Below, in pieces: positions 18,878 through 27,131 of a DNA stretch of 37,732 nt. Both the position numbers and the translations under genes were made by a program. Position 1 is the first letter of the stretch. Each line of letters starts with the position of its first letter. Location of the stretch: NCBI GenBank assembly GCA_902541515.1, contig CACBRD010000009.1:1-37732 (forward strand). Direction: 5' to 3'. The notes below the pieces were generated by a model that worked only from the letters and a program-made list of their open reading frames with translations, had not been told where the DNA came from and did no database searches. The stretch is from an uncultured Pelagibacteraceae bacterium (GTDB lineage: Bacteria; Pseudomonadota; Alphaproteobacteria; Pelagibacterales; Pelagibacteraceae).

Positions 18878-20251
18878 ATGACTTTAATAAAAAAAATTAA
18901 AGATAAAAAAGTCAATTTTGAATTTAATAAGGAATATATAAAAGTTGTAACAGACAAAATTACCTCAAATGATGCATCTTTTATAACTAGATCTTTTGAG
19001 GAAATGCATCCTGCTGATGCTGCTGATATTATTGAACATTTAAGTGAAAATGACAGAGAAAGTTTAATTAAATTAAATAATTTTAAGATTGATCCAGAAG
19101 TATTTGTTGAATTAAACGAGTCTGTTCAATCAGAAATAATTAAATATCTTTCCTCAGATGCAATTGTTAGGATTTTAAAAAATTTAGAGTCTGATGACGC
19201 CATAGCTATTTTAGAGAATGTTGAAGAAAAAGATAAAAATTCAATATTAAGTTTATTACCCCCAAAAGATCGATTTGCTTTATTAGAAGGTCTTAGTTAT
19301 CCAGAGGATAGTGCTGCTAGGATAATGCAAAGAGAATTTACAGCAATCCCAAGTAACTGGTCGGTAGGACAAACTATTGATTATTTAAGAGAGAATAAAG
19401 ACTTACCAGAAGAATTTTTAGAAATTTACATTGTTGATGAAAATTTTAAACCTATTGGTGCTGTACCATCCTCTAAAGTATTAAGAACACCGAGAGAAAC
19501 AAAAATGTCTTCAATTATGGATGATTCAATTTTTTTAGTTCCAGTGGATATGGATAGAGAAGAAGTTGGTAATTCATTTGAAAATTACAATTTAAACTCA
19601 GCTTGTGTTGTAGATAAGAATAATAAACTTGTAGGAATGATAACTTCCGATGATGTATTAACAGTTTTAAAAGAAGAGGCCGAGGAAGATGCTTTAAGAT
19701 TAGCTGGTGTTGGTGACGAAGAAATTACAGATGGTGTTATCACAAAAACTAAAAGACGATTTAACTGGTTACTATTAAACCTATTCACAGCATTTCTGGC
19801 TACTTATTGTATAAGTTTGTTTGGTGCAACAATTGAACAAATGGTTGTCTTGGCATTTTTAATGCCAATAGTTGCATCGATGGGTGGTAATGCAGGTATG
19901 CAAACTTTAGCAGTTACTGTTAGAACTTTAGCAACAAATGATTTAACAAAAAATAACTTTAATCAAAACATTATTAAGGAATTTAATATTGGTATTCTCA
20001 ATGGAATAATTTTTGCTATTATAAGTTCTTTTATCGTCCAAGTATGGTTTCAAGATTACCAATTATCATTAATAATATCGATCTCAATGATTTTGACAAT
20101 GGTAGTGGCAGGTTTATTTGGAATACTTGTTCCAGTCACGTTAAAAAAGATGAAAATTGATCCAGCAATTGCCTCTAGTGTTTTTGTAACAACAATAACT
20201 GATGTAATAGGTTTTGTTTCTTTTTTAGGTGTTGGGGCTTACTTTTTATAG
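18878..20251 (+). CDS. mgtE: Magnesium transporter MgtE
   Basis: This is a 457-residue inner-membrane Mg2+ channel/transporter. It has the N-terminal helical-repeat domain (EEMHPADAADIIEHL near residue 46), then paired CBS domains around residues 130-260 (VDKNNKLVGMITSDDVL). The hydrophobic pore domain starts near residue 290 and includes PIVASMGGNAGMQTLAV, the conserved pore helix. Mg2+ sensing by the N/CBS parts is known for the family. No Mg2+ riboswitch could fit in the 60-base upstream gap. It converges on panC with four bases between stops. Confidence 0.95.
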   Translation: MTLIKKIKDKKVNFEFNKEYIKVVTDKITSNDASFITRSFEEMHPADAADIIEHLSENDRESLIKLNNFKIDPEVFVELNESVQSEIIKYLSSDAIVRILKNLESDDAIAILENVEEKDKNSILSLLPPKDRFALLEGLSYPEDSAARIMQREFTAIPSNWSVGQTIDYLRENKDLPEEFLEIYIVDENFKPIGAVPSSKVLRTPRETKMSSIMDDSIFLVPVDMDREEVGNSFENYNLNSACVVDKNNKLVGMITSDDVLTVLKEEAEEDALRLAGVGDEEITDGVITKTKRRFNWLLLNLFTAFLATYCISLFGATIEQMVVLAFLMPIVASMGGNAGMQTLAVTVRTLATNDLTKNNFNQNIIKEFNIGILNGIIFAIISSFIVQVWFQDYQLSLIISISMILTMVVAGLFGILVPVTLKKMKIDPAIASSVFVTTITDVIGFVSFLGVGAYFL

Positions 20252-20255
20252 AATT

Positions 20256-21065
20256 TTAAAAATTATCAATCAACCTTACATTATTAATATAAAAAGATAC
20301 AAAAATTTTTGAATTTTTTAATTTATTAGAAATTTTAAGATTCTTAATATTTCTTAATTCAAGATATTCAATTTTAACATTTTGTAATTTATTAATTTCA
20401 TTTCCACATTTATTAAGTGCTTTTTTAATATTTGATTCCTTATTTAACTTTCTTTTAAGTTTCATAATATTTGTAATTAATTTTGCAGCCAAATTTTTTT
20501 CACGTTTTGGTAATAATGAATTTCTGGAAGATAATGCTAATTTGTTTCTTTCTCTAATTGTTCTACATTCTATTATTTTTGAAGAGTGTTTTCTTAAATA
20601 TTTTTTTAAAAGATATAATTGTTGAAAATCTTTCTCTCCCATAAAAATTTTTTGAGGTTTGATGTTTTCAATTAGCCGTTCCATTACATCAATTACACCC
20701 TCGAAATGTCCTTTTCTGTACTTAGCACATAATATCGTGTCTTTTTTTGAAATTATAATCTTAGAGGATCTCTTTACTCTATAAATTTCCTTAGCACTTG
20801 GTAAATATACATAATTTACTTTAAGTCTTTTTAAAATCGATAAGTCCTGCTTTCTATTTCTTGGATATTTCTTAAAATCATTTTTATTATTAAATTGTTT
20901 TGGATTTACAAATATACTTACAATAGTTTTATTACATTTTTTTTTGGATTGTTTAATTAACGATATATGGCCTTTGTGAAGACTTCCCATGGTAGGTACA
21001 AAACCTAGATTAGACACATTTTCTAATGCCTCATTTAAATCATTATTATTTAATAAAATTTTCAT
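20256..21065 (-). CDS. panC: Pantothenate synthetase
   Basis: It condenses pantoate and beta-alanine with ATP to make pantothenate, the CoA precursor. PTMGSLHKGH at residues 24-33 is the nucleotide-binding signature; FVNPKQF, GEKDFQQL and LALSSRNSLL are also present. I start it at the ATG at 21065 (269 residues, MKILLNN). A longer in-frame reading upstream runs antisense through galU and does not resemble PanC. panB is not adjacent. The protein is unusually rich in Lys and Asn, like its neighbours galU and ugd. Confidence 0.94.
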   Translation of the reverse strand: MKILLNNNDLNEALENVSNLGFVPTMGSLHKGHISLIKQSKKKCNKTIVSIFVNPKQFNNKNDFKKYPRNRKQDLSILKRLKVNYVYLPSAKEIYRVKRSSKIIISKKDTILCAKYRKGHFEGVIDVMERLIENIKPQKIFMGEKDFQQLYLLKKYLRKHSSKIIECRTIRERNKLALSSRNSLLPKREKNLAAKLITNIMKLKRKLNKESNIKKALNKCGNEINKLQNVKIEYLELRNIKNLKISNKLKNSKIFVSFYINNVRLIDNF

Positions 21066-21099
21066 TTGTATAAAACTTTTTAATAAGTAAAACATTTGA

Positions 21100-21915
21100 A
21101 TGATTAAACAAGCAATTATTCCTTTAGCTGGTTTGGGTACACGTTTACTTCCATTAACCAGTGTATTTCCAAAAGAACTTTTACCTATTAATGGTAAACC
21201 AGGAATTGAATACATTCTAGATGAATGCATTGATGCAGGTATTAAAGAGGTTATTTTTATAATTTCAAATAAGAAGAAAATGATAAAGACTTATTTTTAT
21301 AATGATAATTTTTATAAAAAAATTATTAAAAAAAAAAAAGATAAAAGGATTAAGGAAGAATACAAAAAAATTTTAAAATATAAAAAAATGATAAAATTTG
21401 TTTATCAAAACAAACCACTTGGCACTGGAGATGCCGTTTTAAAAACAAAAAAATTCATAAAAAATAATTTTTTTTTAATGTTGTTACCAGATGATCTTAT
21501 TATTAAAAGAAATTGCTCTAAATCAATGATAAAGATTCATAAAAAATACAACGCGTCTGTTATGGCTAGCATGAATGTTAAAAAGAATAATGTTTCGAGA
21601 TGGGGAATTTATAAGTTAAAAACTAAAATAAATAAGAATAATTATTTGATCTCAGATGTAATTGAAAAACCTTCTGTAAAAAAAGCACCATCTAATAAAG
21701 CAGTGATTGGAAGATATATTTTACCTAGAGAAATTTTTTCAAAATTACTCAAACAAAAACCAGGTAAAGGAGGAGAGATACATATTACAGATGCTATCCA
21801 AACATTAATTCAAAATGATAAAAAATTCATTGCTCATAATTTTTCTGGAAAATATCTTGACTGTGGAAGCATGAATGGTTACATCAAATCAACTTTAGAG
21901 ATAGCTAAATCATGA
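21100..21915 (+). CDS. galU: UTP-glucose-1-phosphate uridylyltransferase
   Basis: It makes UDP-glucose from UTP and glucose-1-phosphate for envelope glycans. The nucleotide motif LAGLGTRLLPLT is at residues 9-20, followed by FPKELLP; GTGDAVL, PDDLII and GGEIHITDAI are further family marks. Length is 271, a little short for GalU (about 290-300). The insert around residues 65-95 is extremely Lys-rich and includes a run of 12 A's (21328-21339). It is divergent from panC with 34 bases between, and overlaps ugd by ATGA. Confidence 0.93.
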   Translation: MIKQAIIPLAGLGTRLLPLTSVFPKELLPINGKPGIEYILDECIDAGIKEVIFIISNKKKMIKTYFYNDNFYKKIIKKKKDKRIKEEYKKILKYKKMIKFVYQNKPLGTGDAVLKTKKFIKNNFFLMLLPDDLIIKRNCSKSMIKIHKKYNASVMASMNVKKNNVSRWGIYKLKTKINKNNYLISDVIEKPSVKKAPSNKAVIGRYILPREIFSKLLKQKPGKGGEIHITDAIQTLIQNDKKFIAHNFSGKYLDCGSMNGYIKSTLEIAKS

Positions 21916-23210
21916 AATTGTGTATGATTGGTACTGGTTATGTAGGTTTAGTAAGTGGAGTATGTTTTGCTGATTTAGGAAATGAAGTAATTTGTGTAGA
22001 TAATAATGTTGACAAAATAAATTTATTAAAAAAAGGAAAGATTCCAATCTACGAACCTGGTTTATCAGAATTAGTAATAAAGAATTTTAAAAATAAAAAA
22101 TTAAATTTTTCTACAGATTTAAAAAAATCAATTAAAGACTCAGACATAATTTTCATTTGTGTTGGTACACCAACAAAAAAAGGTGGTAGTTCAGCAGATT
22201 TAAGTCAAATTTACAAAGTTTCTAAAGAAATAAGTTCTTCAATTAATAAATTTAAAATTATCATAACAAAATCAACAGTCCCCGTGACGACAGGAGATGA
22301 AATTGAAAAAATATTATCTAAAAAAAATAGTAAAAAAAAATTTTCTGTTGTTTCAAATCCTGAATTTCTAAGAGAAGGAGAGGCAATAAGAGATTTTGTT
22401 TATCCTGATCGTGTCGTTATTGGAACTAATGATAAAAAAGCAGGTAGAATTTTAAAAAATCTTTATAGCCCACTTATTTCTAAGGGTGCTTCTTATTTAC
22501 AAACTTCTAGAAGAGCCGCCGAGTTGATTAAATATGCCTCGAATGCTTTTTTGGCAACAAAGATTACTTTTATAAATGAAATAGCTAATTTATGTGAAAA
22601 AACTAACATTAATGTTGAGGATATATCAATAGGTATGGGATTGGATAAAAGAATAGGCAGTCGATTTCTTAGAGCAGGACCTGCTTATGGTGGATCTTGT
22701 TTTCCTAAAGATACAAAAGCCATTATTACAACAGCAGATAAATTTAAAACAAATTTATCAGTGGTTAAATCAGTGATTAAATCAAATGAAAATAGATCTA
22801 AAATTTTACTAGATAGAATTAATAGAATCTTAAATAGGAAAATTAAAAATAAAATAATTACTTTTTTAGGTGTTACATTTAAAGCTAATACAGATGATAT
22901 GAGAGATTCCTCAAGTTTAAAAATGATACCATGGTTATCAAAAAAAGGAGCAACTATAAAATATTTTGATCCAACTGGTTATAAAACTGAATTTATGAAG
23001 TTTAAAAATGTAATTAATAAGACCTCAATAAAAGATGCTGTTCATGGGGCTGATCTTGTTATTATTCATACTGAATGGAATGATTTTAAATCAATTAATT
23101 TTAAAAGCTTAGTTGGAGGTAAGAAGTTTATGATTTTTGATATGAGAAATATTTATTCTTCATCAAAAATTAAAGGCCAAGGTTTCAAGTATTTTAGTGT
23201 TGGAAAGTAA
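21912..23210 (+). CDS. ugd: UDP-glucose 6-dehydrogenase
   Basis: It oxidises UDP-glucose twice with NAD+ to give UDP-glucuronate. The Rossmann motif GTGYVGLVSG is at residues 7-16. VGTPTKKGGSSADLS, SNPEFLREGEAI and GPAYGGSCFPKD are typical, with catalytic Cys at 263. Length 432 is normal. It starts inside the galU stop (ATGA), so the product of GalU is fed straight to it: a two-gene UDP-glucuronate unit. It converges with the RidA gene, with only three bases between stops. Confidence 0.95.
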   Translation: MKLCMIGTGYVGLVSGVCFADLGNEVICVDNNVDKINLLKKGKIPIYEPGLSELVIKNFKNKKLNFSTDLKKSIKDSDIIFICVGTPTKKGGSSADLSQIYKVSKEISSSINKFKIIITKSTVPVTTGDEIEKILSKKNSKKKFSVVSNPEFLREGEAIRDFVYPDRVVIGTNDKKAGRILKNLYSPLISKGASYLQTSRRAAELIKYASNAFLATKITFINEIANLCEKTNINVEDISIGMGLDKRIGSRFLRAGPAYGGSCFPKDTKAIITTADKFKTNLSVVKSVIKSNENRSKILLDRINRILNRKIKNKIITFLGVTFKANTDDMRDSSSLKMIPWLSKKGATIKYFDPTGYKTEFMKFKNVINKTSIKDAVHGADLVIIHTEWNDFKSINFKSLVGGKKFMIFDMRNIYSSSKIKGQGFKYFSVGK

Positions 23211-23213
23211 AAT

Positions 23214-23675
23214 CTAGTTTAACTCAAATATTGCATCTACTTCAACCGAAACACCTAATGGTAAACTATTTGTGCTTACAGCAGCTCTGGTATGCATACC
23301 TGCATCTCCAAAAATTGAAGCTATCAAATCAGATGCGCCATTTATTACTTTAGGTTGATCAATAAAGTCATCTGTTGAATTTACAAATCCTGTTAATTTC
23401 ACACATGATTTTATTTTTGATAAATCATTGTCGCAGGCTTTTTTAACTTGGGCAATAATACTTAATGCGCATCTCTTAGCAGCATTGTAACCAGCCGTGA
23501 CATCCAATTCTTTACCAACTTTCCCTTTAATTAATTCACCATTATCATCAATAGAAATTTGTCCTGATATGAATAACATTTTTCCTGTAATTTTTGCTGC
23601 AACATAATTGCCAACTGGTGCTTTCGCTTCAGGAAGCTGTATATTAAGTTCTTTAATTTTATCTTCAAAGTTCAT
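23214..23675 (-). CDS. RidA (YjgF/YER057c/UK114) family protein
   Basis: RidA proteins are small trimers that hydrolyse reactive enamine/imine intermediates. This one (153 residues from the ATG at 23675) belongs to the longer subgroup with NYVAAKITGKMLFISGQIS near the N-terminus and GMHTRAAVSTNSLPLGVSVE near the end. The Arg in HTRAAV aligns with the substrate-carboxylate Arg of active RidA. A TTG at 23681 would add two residues and is less likely. It is the last gene of the topA run, six bases after the small secreted protein. Confidence 0.87.
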   Translation of the reverse strand: MNFEDKIKELNIQLPEAKAPVGNYVAAKITGKMLFISGQISIDDNGELIKGKVGKELDVTAGYNAAKRCALSIIAQVKKACDNDLSKIKSCVKLTGFVNSTDDFIDQPKVINGASDLIASIFGDAGMHTRAAVSTNSLPLGVSVEVDAIFELN

Positions 23676-23681
23676 AATCAA

Positions 23682-23933
23682 TTAATTTTTTTTGATTTTA
23701 GTTTTAACTTTATTAAATATTTTCTTTGTACCTTCTTTAATTTGATTTGTTTTTTTTATAGACCCTTCTTTAACTTGATCTTTCTTTTTGACAGCACCTT
23801 CTTTAATATTTTTAGCTGTACATGCTAAATACTCTTTCGAAAGTTTTTTCATCCCAGAACATTTATGCTCATCAGCAATTAGTATATTTGTGAAAAATAA
23901 ATAAAATATTAAAATTATAAATATTTTTTTCAT
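23682..23933 (-). CDS. Small secreted Lys-rich protein with 11-residue repeats, unknown function
   Basis: I do not recognise a family. The 83-residue product has a clear signal peptide (MKKIFIILIFYLFFTNILIA) with likely cleavage after Ala20. The mature part starts DEHKCSG, has Cys at 25 and 38, then three 11-residue units: IKEGAVKKKDQ (43-53), VKEGSIKKTNQ (54-64) and IKEGTKKIFNK (65-75), followed by a partial fourth. Such undecad repeats often form amphipathic helices, as in LEA-like or apolipoprotein-like proteins. Its start overlaps the topA stop in an ATGA junction, so it is translated with topA. A periplasmic or surface-associated helical protein is an inference. Confidence 0.75.
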   Translation of the reverse strand: MKKIFIILIFYLFFTNILIADEHKCSGMKKLSKEYLACTAKNIKEGAVKKKDQVKEGSIKKTNQIKEGTKKIFNKVKTKIKKN

Positions 23934-26515
23934 TTTTTTTTCTTACTTTTTGATTTTTTACTCTTATCGTATTCTTTTCTTTTCTCAATCAATATTAAAG
24001 CTTCTTCCATAGTTAATTCAGTGGGGTCTTTTTCCTCAGGAATAGTTGCATTGAGTGATTTATATTTTATATAAGGCCCATACTGACCCTTCATGACTCT
24101 AACAGGTTTTTTATCCTCAGGATGTTCTCCCAAATCTTTTATCATAGAAGAGGACATTCGACCAGGTTTAGCCTCAGCTATTAGTGTTATTGCTCTATTT
24201 AAACCTATGGAAAATATTTCCTCTACATTTTCTATTCTTGCTGATTTATTTTCACATTTTAAGTAAGGACCAAATCTTCCAACGTTTAAAGTAATGTCTT
24301 TTTGATTATCTGGATTTATTCCCAAAGATTTAGGTAGCGAACATAAAAATTGAGCTTTTTCCAAATTAATACTCTCTAATTCTAATCCTTTTGGTATTGA
24401 AACATTTTTTAAAAGTTCATTTACATCTGACTTTAATTTTTTAGTTTTTTTCTTTTTCTTACTATTTTTTTCAACTTCTAAATCAGAGGGGATTTTCTCG
24501 TATTGAAGGTAGGGGCCGAATCTTCCATTTTTCAAATATATATCATTTCCATTTTCATGTTTTCCTATAAATTTTGGTTCAGCTAATTGTGCTTGAGCAG
24601 CAGCTTTTGCTTTAGATAAGGGTCTTGTAAATTTACATTCTGGATAATTTGAACACCCTATAAAAGCGCCACCTCTGAAACTATTCTTTAAACTAAGTGT
24701 TCCAGAACTACATAATTGACATTTTCTTACTACATTACCCTCATTATCCTTATCAAAAATTAATTCACCTAGACTATCATTGAGTAAATCCAACACCTCT
24801 CTAGTTCTTTTTTCTTTTACTTCCGAAACATTATTATTGAAGTCTTTCCAAAAAAGTTCCAAAACTTTAATCCAACTTTCTTTGCCAGTAGTGATCTCAT
24901 CAAGTTGATCTTCTAATCCTGCTGTAAAATTGTAATCTACATATTTTGAGAATAATTTTTCTAAAAAGGCTGAAATTAATTTACCTCTATCTGTAGGAAA
25001 AAATCTTTTATTCAATATTTCTGCATAACCTCGATTAGCAATAGTAGAAATAATACTTGCATACGTAGAAGGCCTCCCGATACCAAGCTCTTCAAGCTTT
25101 TTAACTAAACTAGCTTCAGAATATCTTGGTGGTGGTTGTGTATAATGCTGTTCATCTATTAGCGCCTCAATATTAATAGGTCCTTTAGACACAGCAGGTA
25201 AAATATTTTCATCATCATCTTTGCTTTGATTATTATAAATCTTTAAGAAACCATCAAATTTTAAAACTGATCCACTGGCTTTACAAATTGTATCATTATT
25301 ATCTGACGTTATTGTGATAGTATTTCTATCAAATTTGGCTGACTCCATCTGAGAAGATAAAGCTCTACTCCAGATAAGATCATAAAGTTTATTTTGATCT
25401 GTACTTAGATATTTTTTAACACTTTCAGGAGTTCTTATAATATCAGTAGGTCTGATTGCTTCGTGAGCTTCTTGCGCATTTTTAGCTTTTTTGCCTGAAT
25501 AATTCAAAACATCTTTAGGCAAGTATTCATTACCAATTTCTTTTTGGATATAATTTCTGAAACTTGTAACAGCATCTTTAGATAAATTAGTTCCATCAGT
25601 TCTCATATAAGTAATTAAGCCAATTGTTTCACCTTCCATTTCTATACCTTGATAAAGTTTTTGGGCAATTTGCATTGTTCTAGATGCACCAAAACCTAGT
25701 CGACTTGATGCGGTTTGTTGAAGAGTTGAAGTTGTAAATGGTCCAGAGGGATTACGATTTACTATTTTGCTAGAAATGTCAGTTATACTGAATTTTTTTT
25801 TATTAATACTTGATATGGCTTTATTTATCTCTTCTTTATTTCTAAATGAAAATTTTTCAATTTTATTGTTGTCAAGTTGACTAACACTAGCAGTGAAATT
25901 TTGATTTGCAGTATCAGCAAATTTAATACTTAAAGTCCAAAATTCCTCAGGTTTAAAAGACTCAATTGCATGTTCTCTCTCAGTAATTAATTTTAAAGCA
26001 ACAGATTGAACTCTTCCTGCAGATTTTGAACCTGGGAGTTTCGTCCAGAGGATCGGGGATATATTAAAACCAACCAAGTAGTCCAAGGCTCTTCTAGCCA
26101 TATACGCATCGACTAGTAATGGCTCAATTTGCCTAGGATTTTCAATTCCTTGAATAACAGCTTTTTTGGTTATTTCATTAAATACAACTCGTTCAATTTC
26201 TTTATCTTTTAAAAGTTTTTTTTCATTCAAATATTCTTTGACATGCCAAGCAATTGCCTCACCTTCACGATCAGGGTCAGTTGCTAATATAATTTTAGAT
26301 GAGTCTTTAGCCGCATCAGTTATTTCTTTTAAATATTTTTTTGAAAAACTATCAACTTCCCATTCCATTTTAAAATCTTGATCTGGATTGACAGAACCAT
26401 TTTTTGACGGCAAATCTCTTATATGACCATAACTTGCTAAAACTTTATAATTATCACCTAGGTATTTATTTATAGTTTTTGCTTTAGCAGGACTTTCTAC
26501 AATGACCAAATTCAT
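23930..26515 (-). CDS. topA: DNA topoisomerase I (type IA)
   Basis: It relaxes negative supercoils. The 861-residue protein starts with the TOPRIM domain (LVIVESPAKAKTINKYLG, then TDPDREGEAIAWH). The catalytic Tyr is at 303 in GLITYMRTDGTN, and GRPSTYASII is also present. The C-terminal part has one zinc-ribbon-like unit (CQLC about residue 598, CSNYPEC about 622). Three Topo-C repeats follow, each with a GRFGPYL or GQYGPYI core near residues 667, 750 and 813, then a Lys tail. The dprA gene that often precedes topA in alphaproteobacteria is missing; plsY lies 36 bases upstream. Confidence 0.97.
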   Translation of the reverse strand: MNLVIVESPAKAKTINKYLGDNYKVLASYGHIRDLPSKNGSVNPDQDFKMEWEVDSFSKKYLKEITDAAKDSSKIILATDPDREGEAIAWHVKEYLNEKKLLKDKEIERVVFNEITKKAVIQGIENPRQIEPLLVDAYMARRALDYLVGFNISPILWTKLPGSKSAGRVQSVALKLITEREHAIESFKPEEFWTLSIKFADTANQNFTASVSQLDNNKIEKFSFRNKEEINKAISSINKKKFSITDISSKIVNRNPSGPFTTSTLQQTASSRLGFGASRTMQIAQKLYQGIEMEGETIGLITYMRTDGTNLSKDAVTSFRNYIQKEIGNEYLPKDVLNYSGKKAKNAQEAHEAIRPTDIIRTPESVKKYLSTDQNKLYDLIWSRALSSQMESAKFDRNTITITSDNNDTICKASGSVLKFDGFLKIYNNQSKDDDENILPAVSKGPINIEALIDEQHYTQPPPRYSEASLVKKLEELGIGRPSTYASIISTIANRGYAEILNKRFFPTDRGKLISAFLEKLFSKYVDYNFTAGLEDQLDEITTGKESWIKVLELFWKDFNNNVSEVKEKRTREVLDLLNDSLGELIFDKDNEGNVVRKCQLCSSGTLSLKNSFRGGAFIGCSNYPECKFTRPLSKAKAAAQAQLAEPKFIGKHENGNDIYLKNGRFGPYLQYEKIPSDLEVEKNSKKKKKTKKLKSDVNELLKNVSIPKGLELESINLEKAQFLCSLPKSLGINPDNQKDITLNVGRFGPYLKCENKSARIENVEEIFSIGLNRAITLIAEAKPGRMSSSMIKDLGEHPEDKKPVRVMKGQYGPYIKYKSLNATIPEEKDPTELTMEEALILIEKRKEYDKSKKSKSKKKK

Positions 26516-26527
26516 AAACTACAAACT

Positions 26528-26550
26528 ACTCAAAAGCTTTAGATAGTCAA
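26528..26550 (-). promoter_or_regulatory. Weak candidate topA promoter
   Basis: On the minus strand TTGACT (26545-26550) starts two bases after the plsY stop and is followed 16 bases on by TAGTTT, which keeps only T, A and the final T of a -10 box. It lies in the 36-base plsY-topA gap, the largest on this strand before pyrB. A start here would leave almost no leader before the topA ATG. Speculative. Confidence 0.25.
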
Positions 26551-26551
26551 T

Positions 26552-27130
26552 TTAATAAATTTTTGTCTTAGTTTCTTCTTTATTTATCAATCTTTTAATA
26601 TTTTCTCTGTGAGTAAAAAAAATCAAGATAAACATGATCGTAAAAAAAATTGCCTGATTAAACTGAATAGAAATTAATAGATAGATAGGTATAGATATTG
26701 AAGCTACTAAAGATGATAGAGATGAAAATTTAGAAATAAAAAAAGTTACAAACCAACATATAGAAAATATAATTCCAAAATATAAATTTATAGCAAATAA
26801 AATACCGACATAGGTAGCAACGCCTTTGCCACCTTTAAACTTAAGCCAAATTGGAAATACATGACCTAAAAAGGCACATAAAGATGCAATATATAAAAAA
26901 TCTTGGTAGAAAATTTTTACATAAATAACTGGAATAATTGCTTTTAAAATATCTAATGCTAATGTGAAATAACCAATACTTTTGTTACCTGTTCTTAAAG
27001 CATTAGTAGCTCCAATATTACCAGATCCGATTTCTCTTATATCTTTTTTTAAAAATATCTTTGTAAGTATATATCCAAAAGGTATCGAGCCCATGAGGTA
27101 TGAAATGATACCTATCAAAAAAATATCCAT
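26552..27130 (-). CDS. plsY: Glycerol-3-phosphate acyltransferase PlsY
   Basis: PlsY acylates glycerol-3-phosphate from acyl-phosphate, the first step of phospholipid synthesis, in the inner membrane. The three conserved loops are visible: GSIPFGY (14-20), GSGNIGATNALR (35-46) and KFKGGKGVAT (about 97-106). About five to six hydrophobic segments are seen in 192 residues, normal for the family. It starts one base after the pyrC stop. Confidence 0.96.
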   Translation of the reverse strand: MDIFLIGIISYLMGSIPFGYILTKIFLKKDIREIGSGNIGATNALRTGNKSIGYFTLALDILKAIIPVIYVKIFYQDFLYIASLCAFLGHVFPIWLKFKGGKGVATYVGILFAINLYFGIIFSICWFVTFFISKFSSLSSLVASISIPIYLLISIQFNQAIFFTIMFILIFFTHRENIKRLINKEETKTKIY

Positions 27131-27131
27131 A

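Noticed and set aside
21066..21230. Longer N-terminus for panC running upstream of 21065
   Set aside because: It is antisense to the start of galU, and the added residues do not resemble PanC; the ATG at 21065 gives the normal protein.
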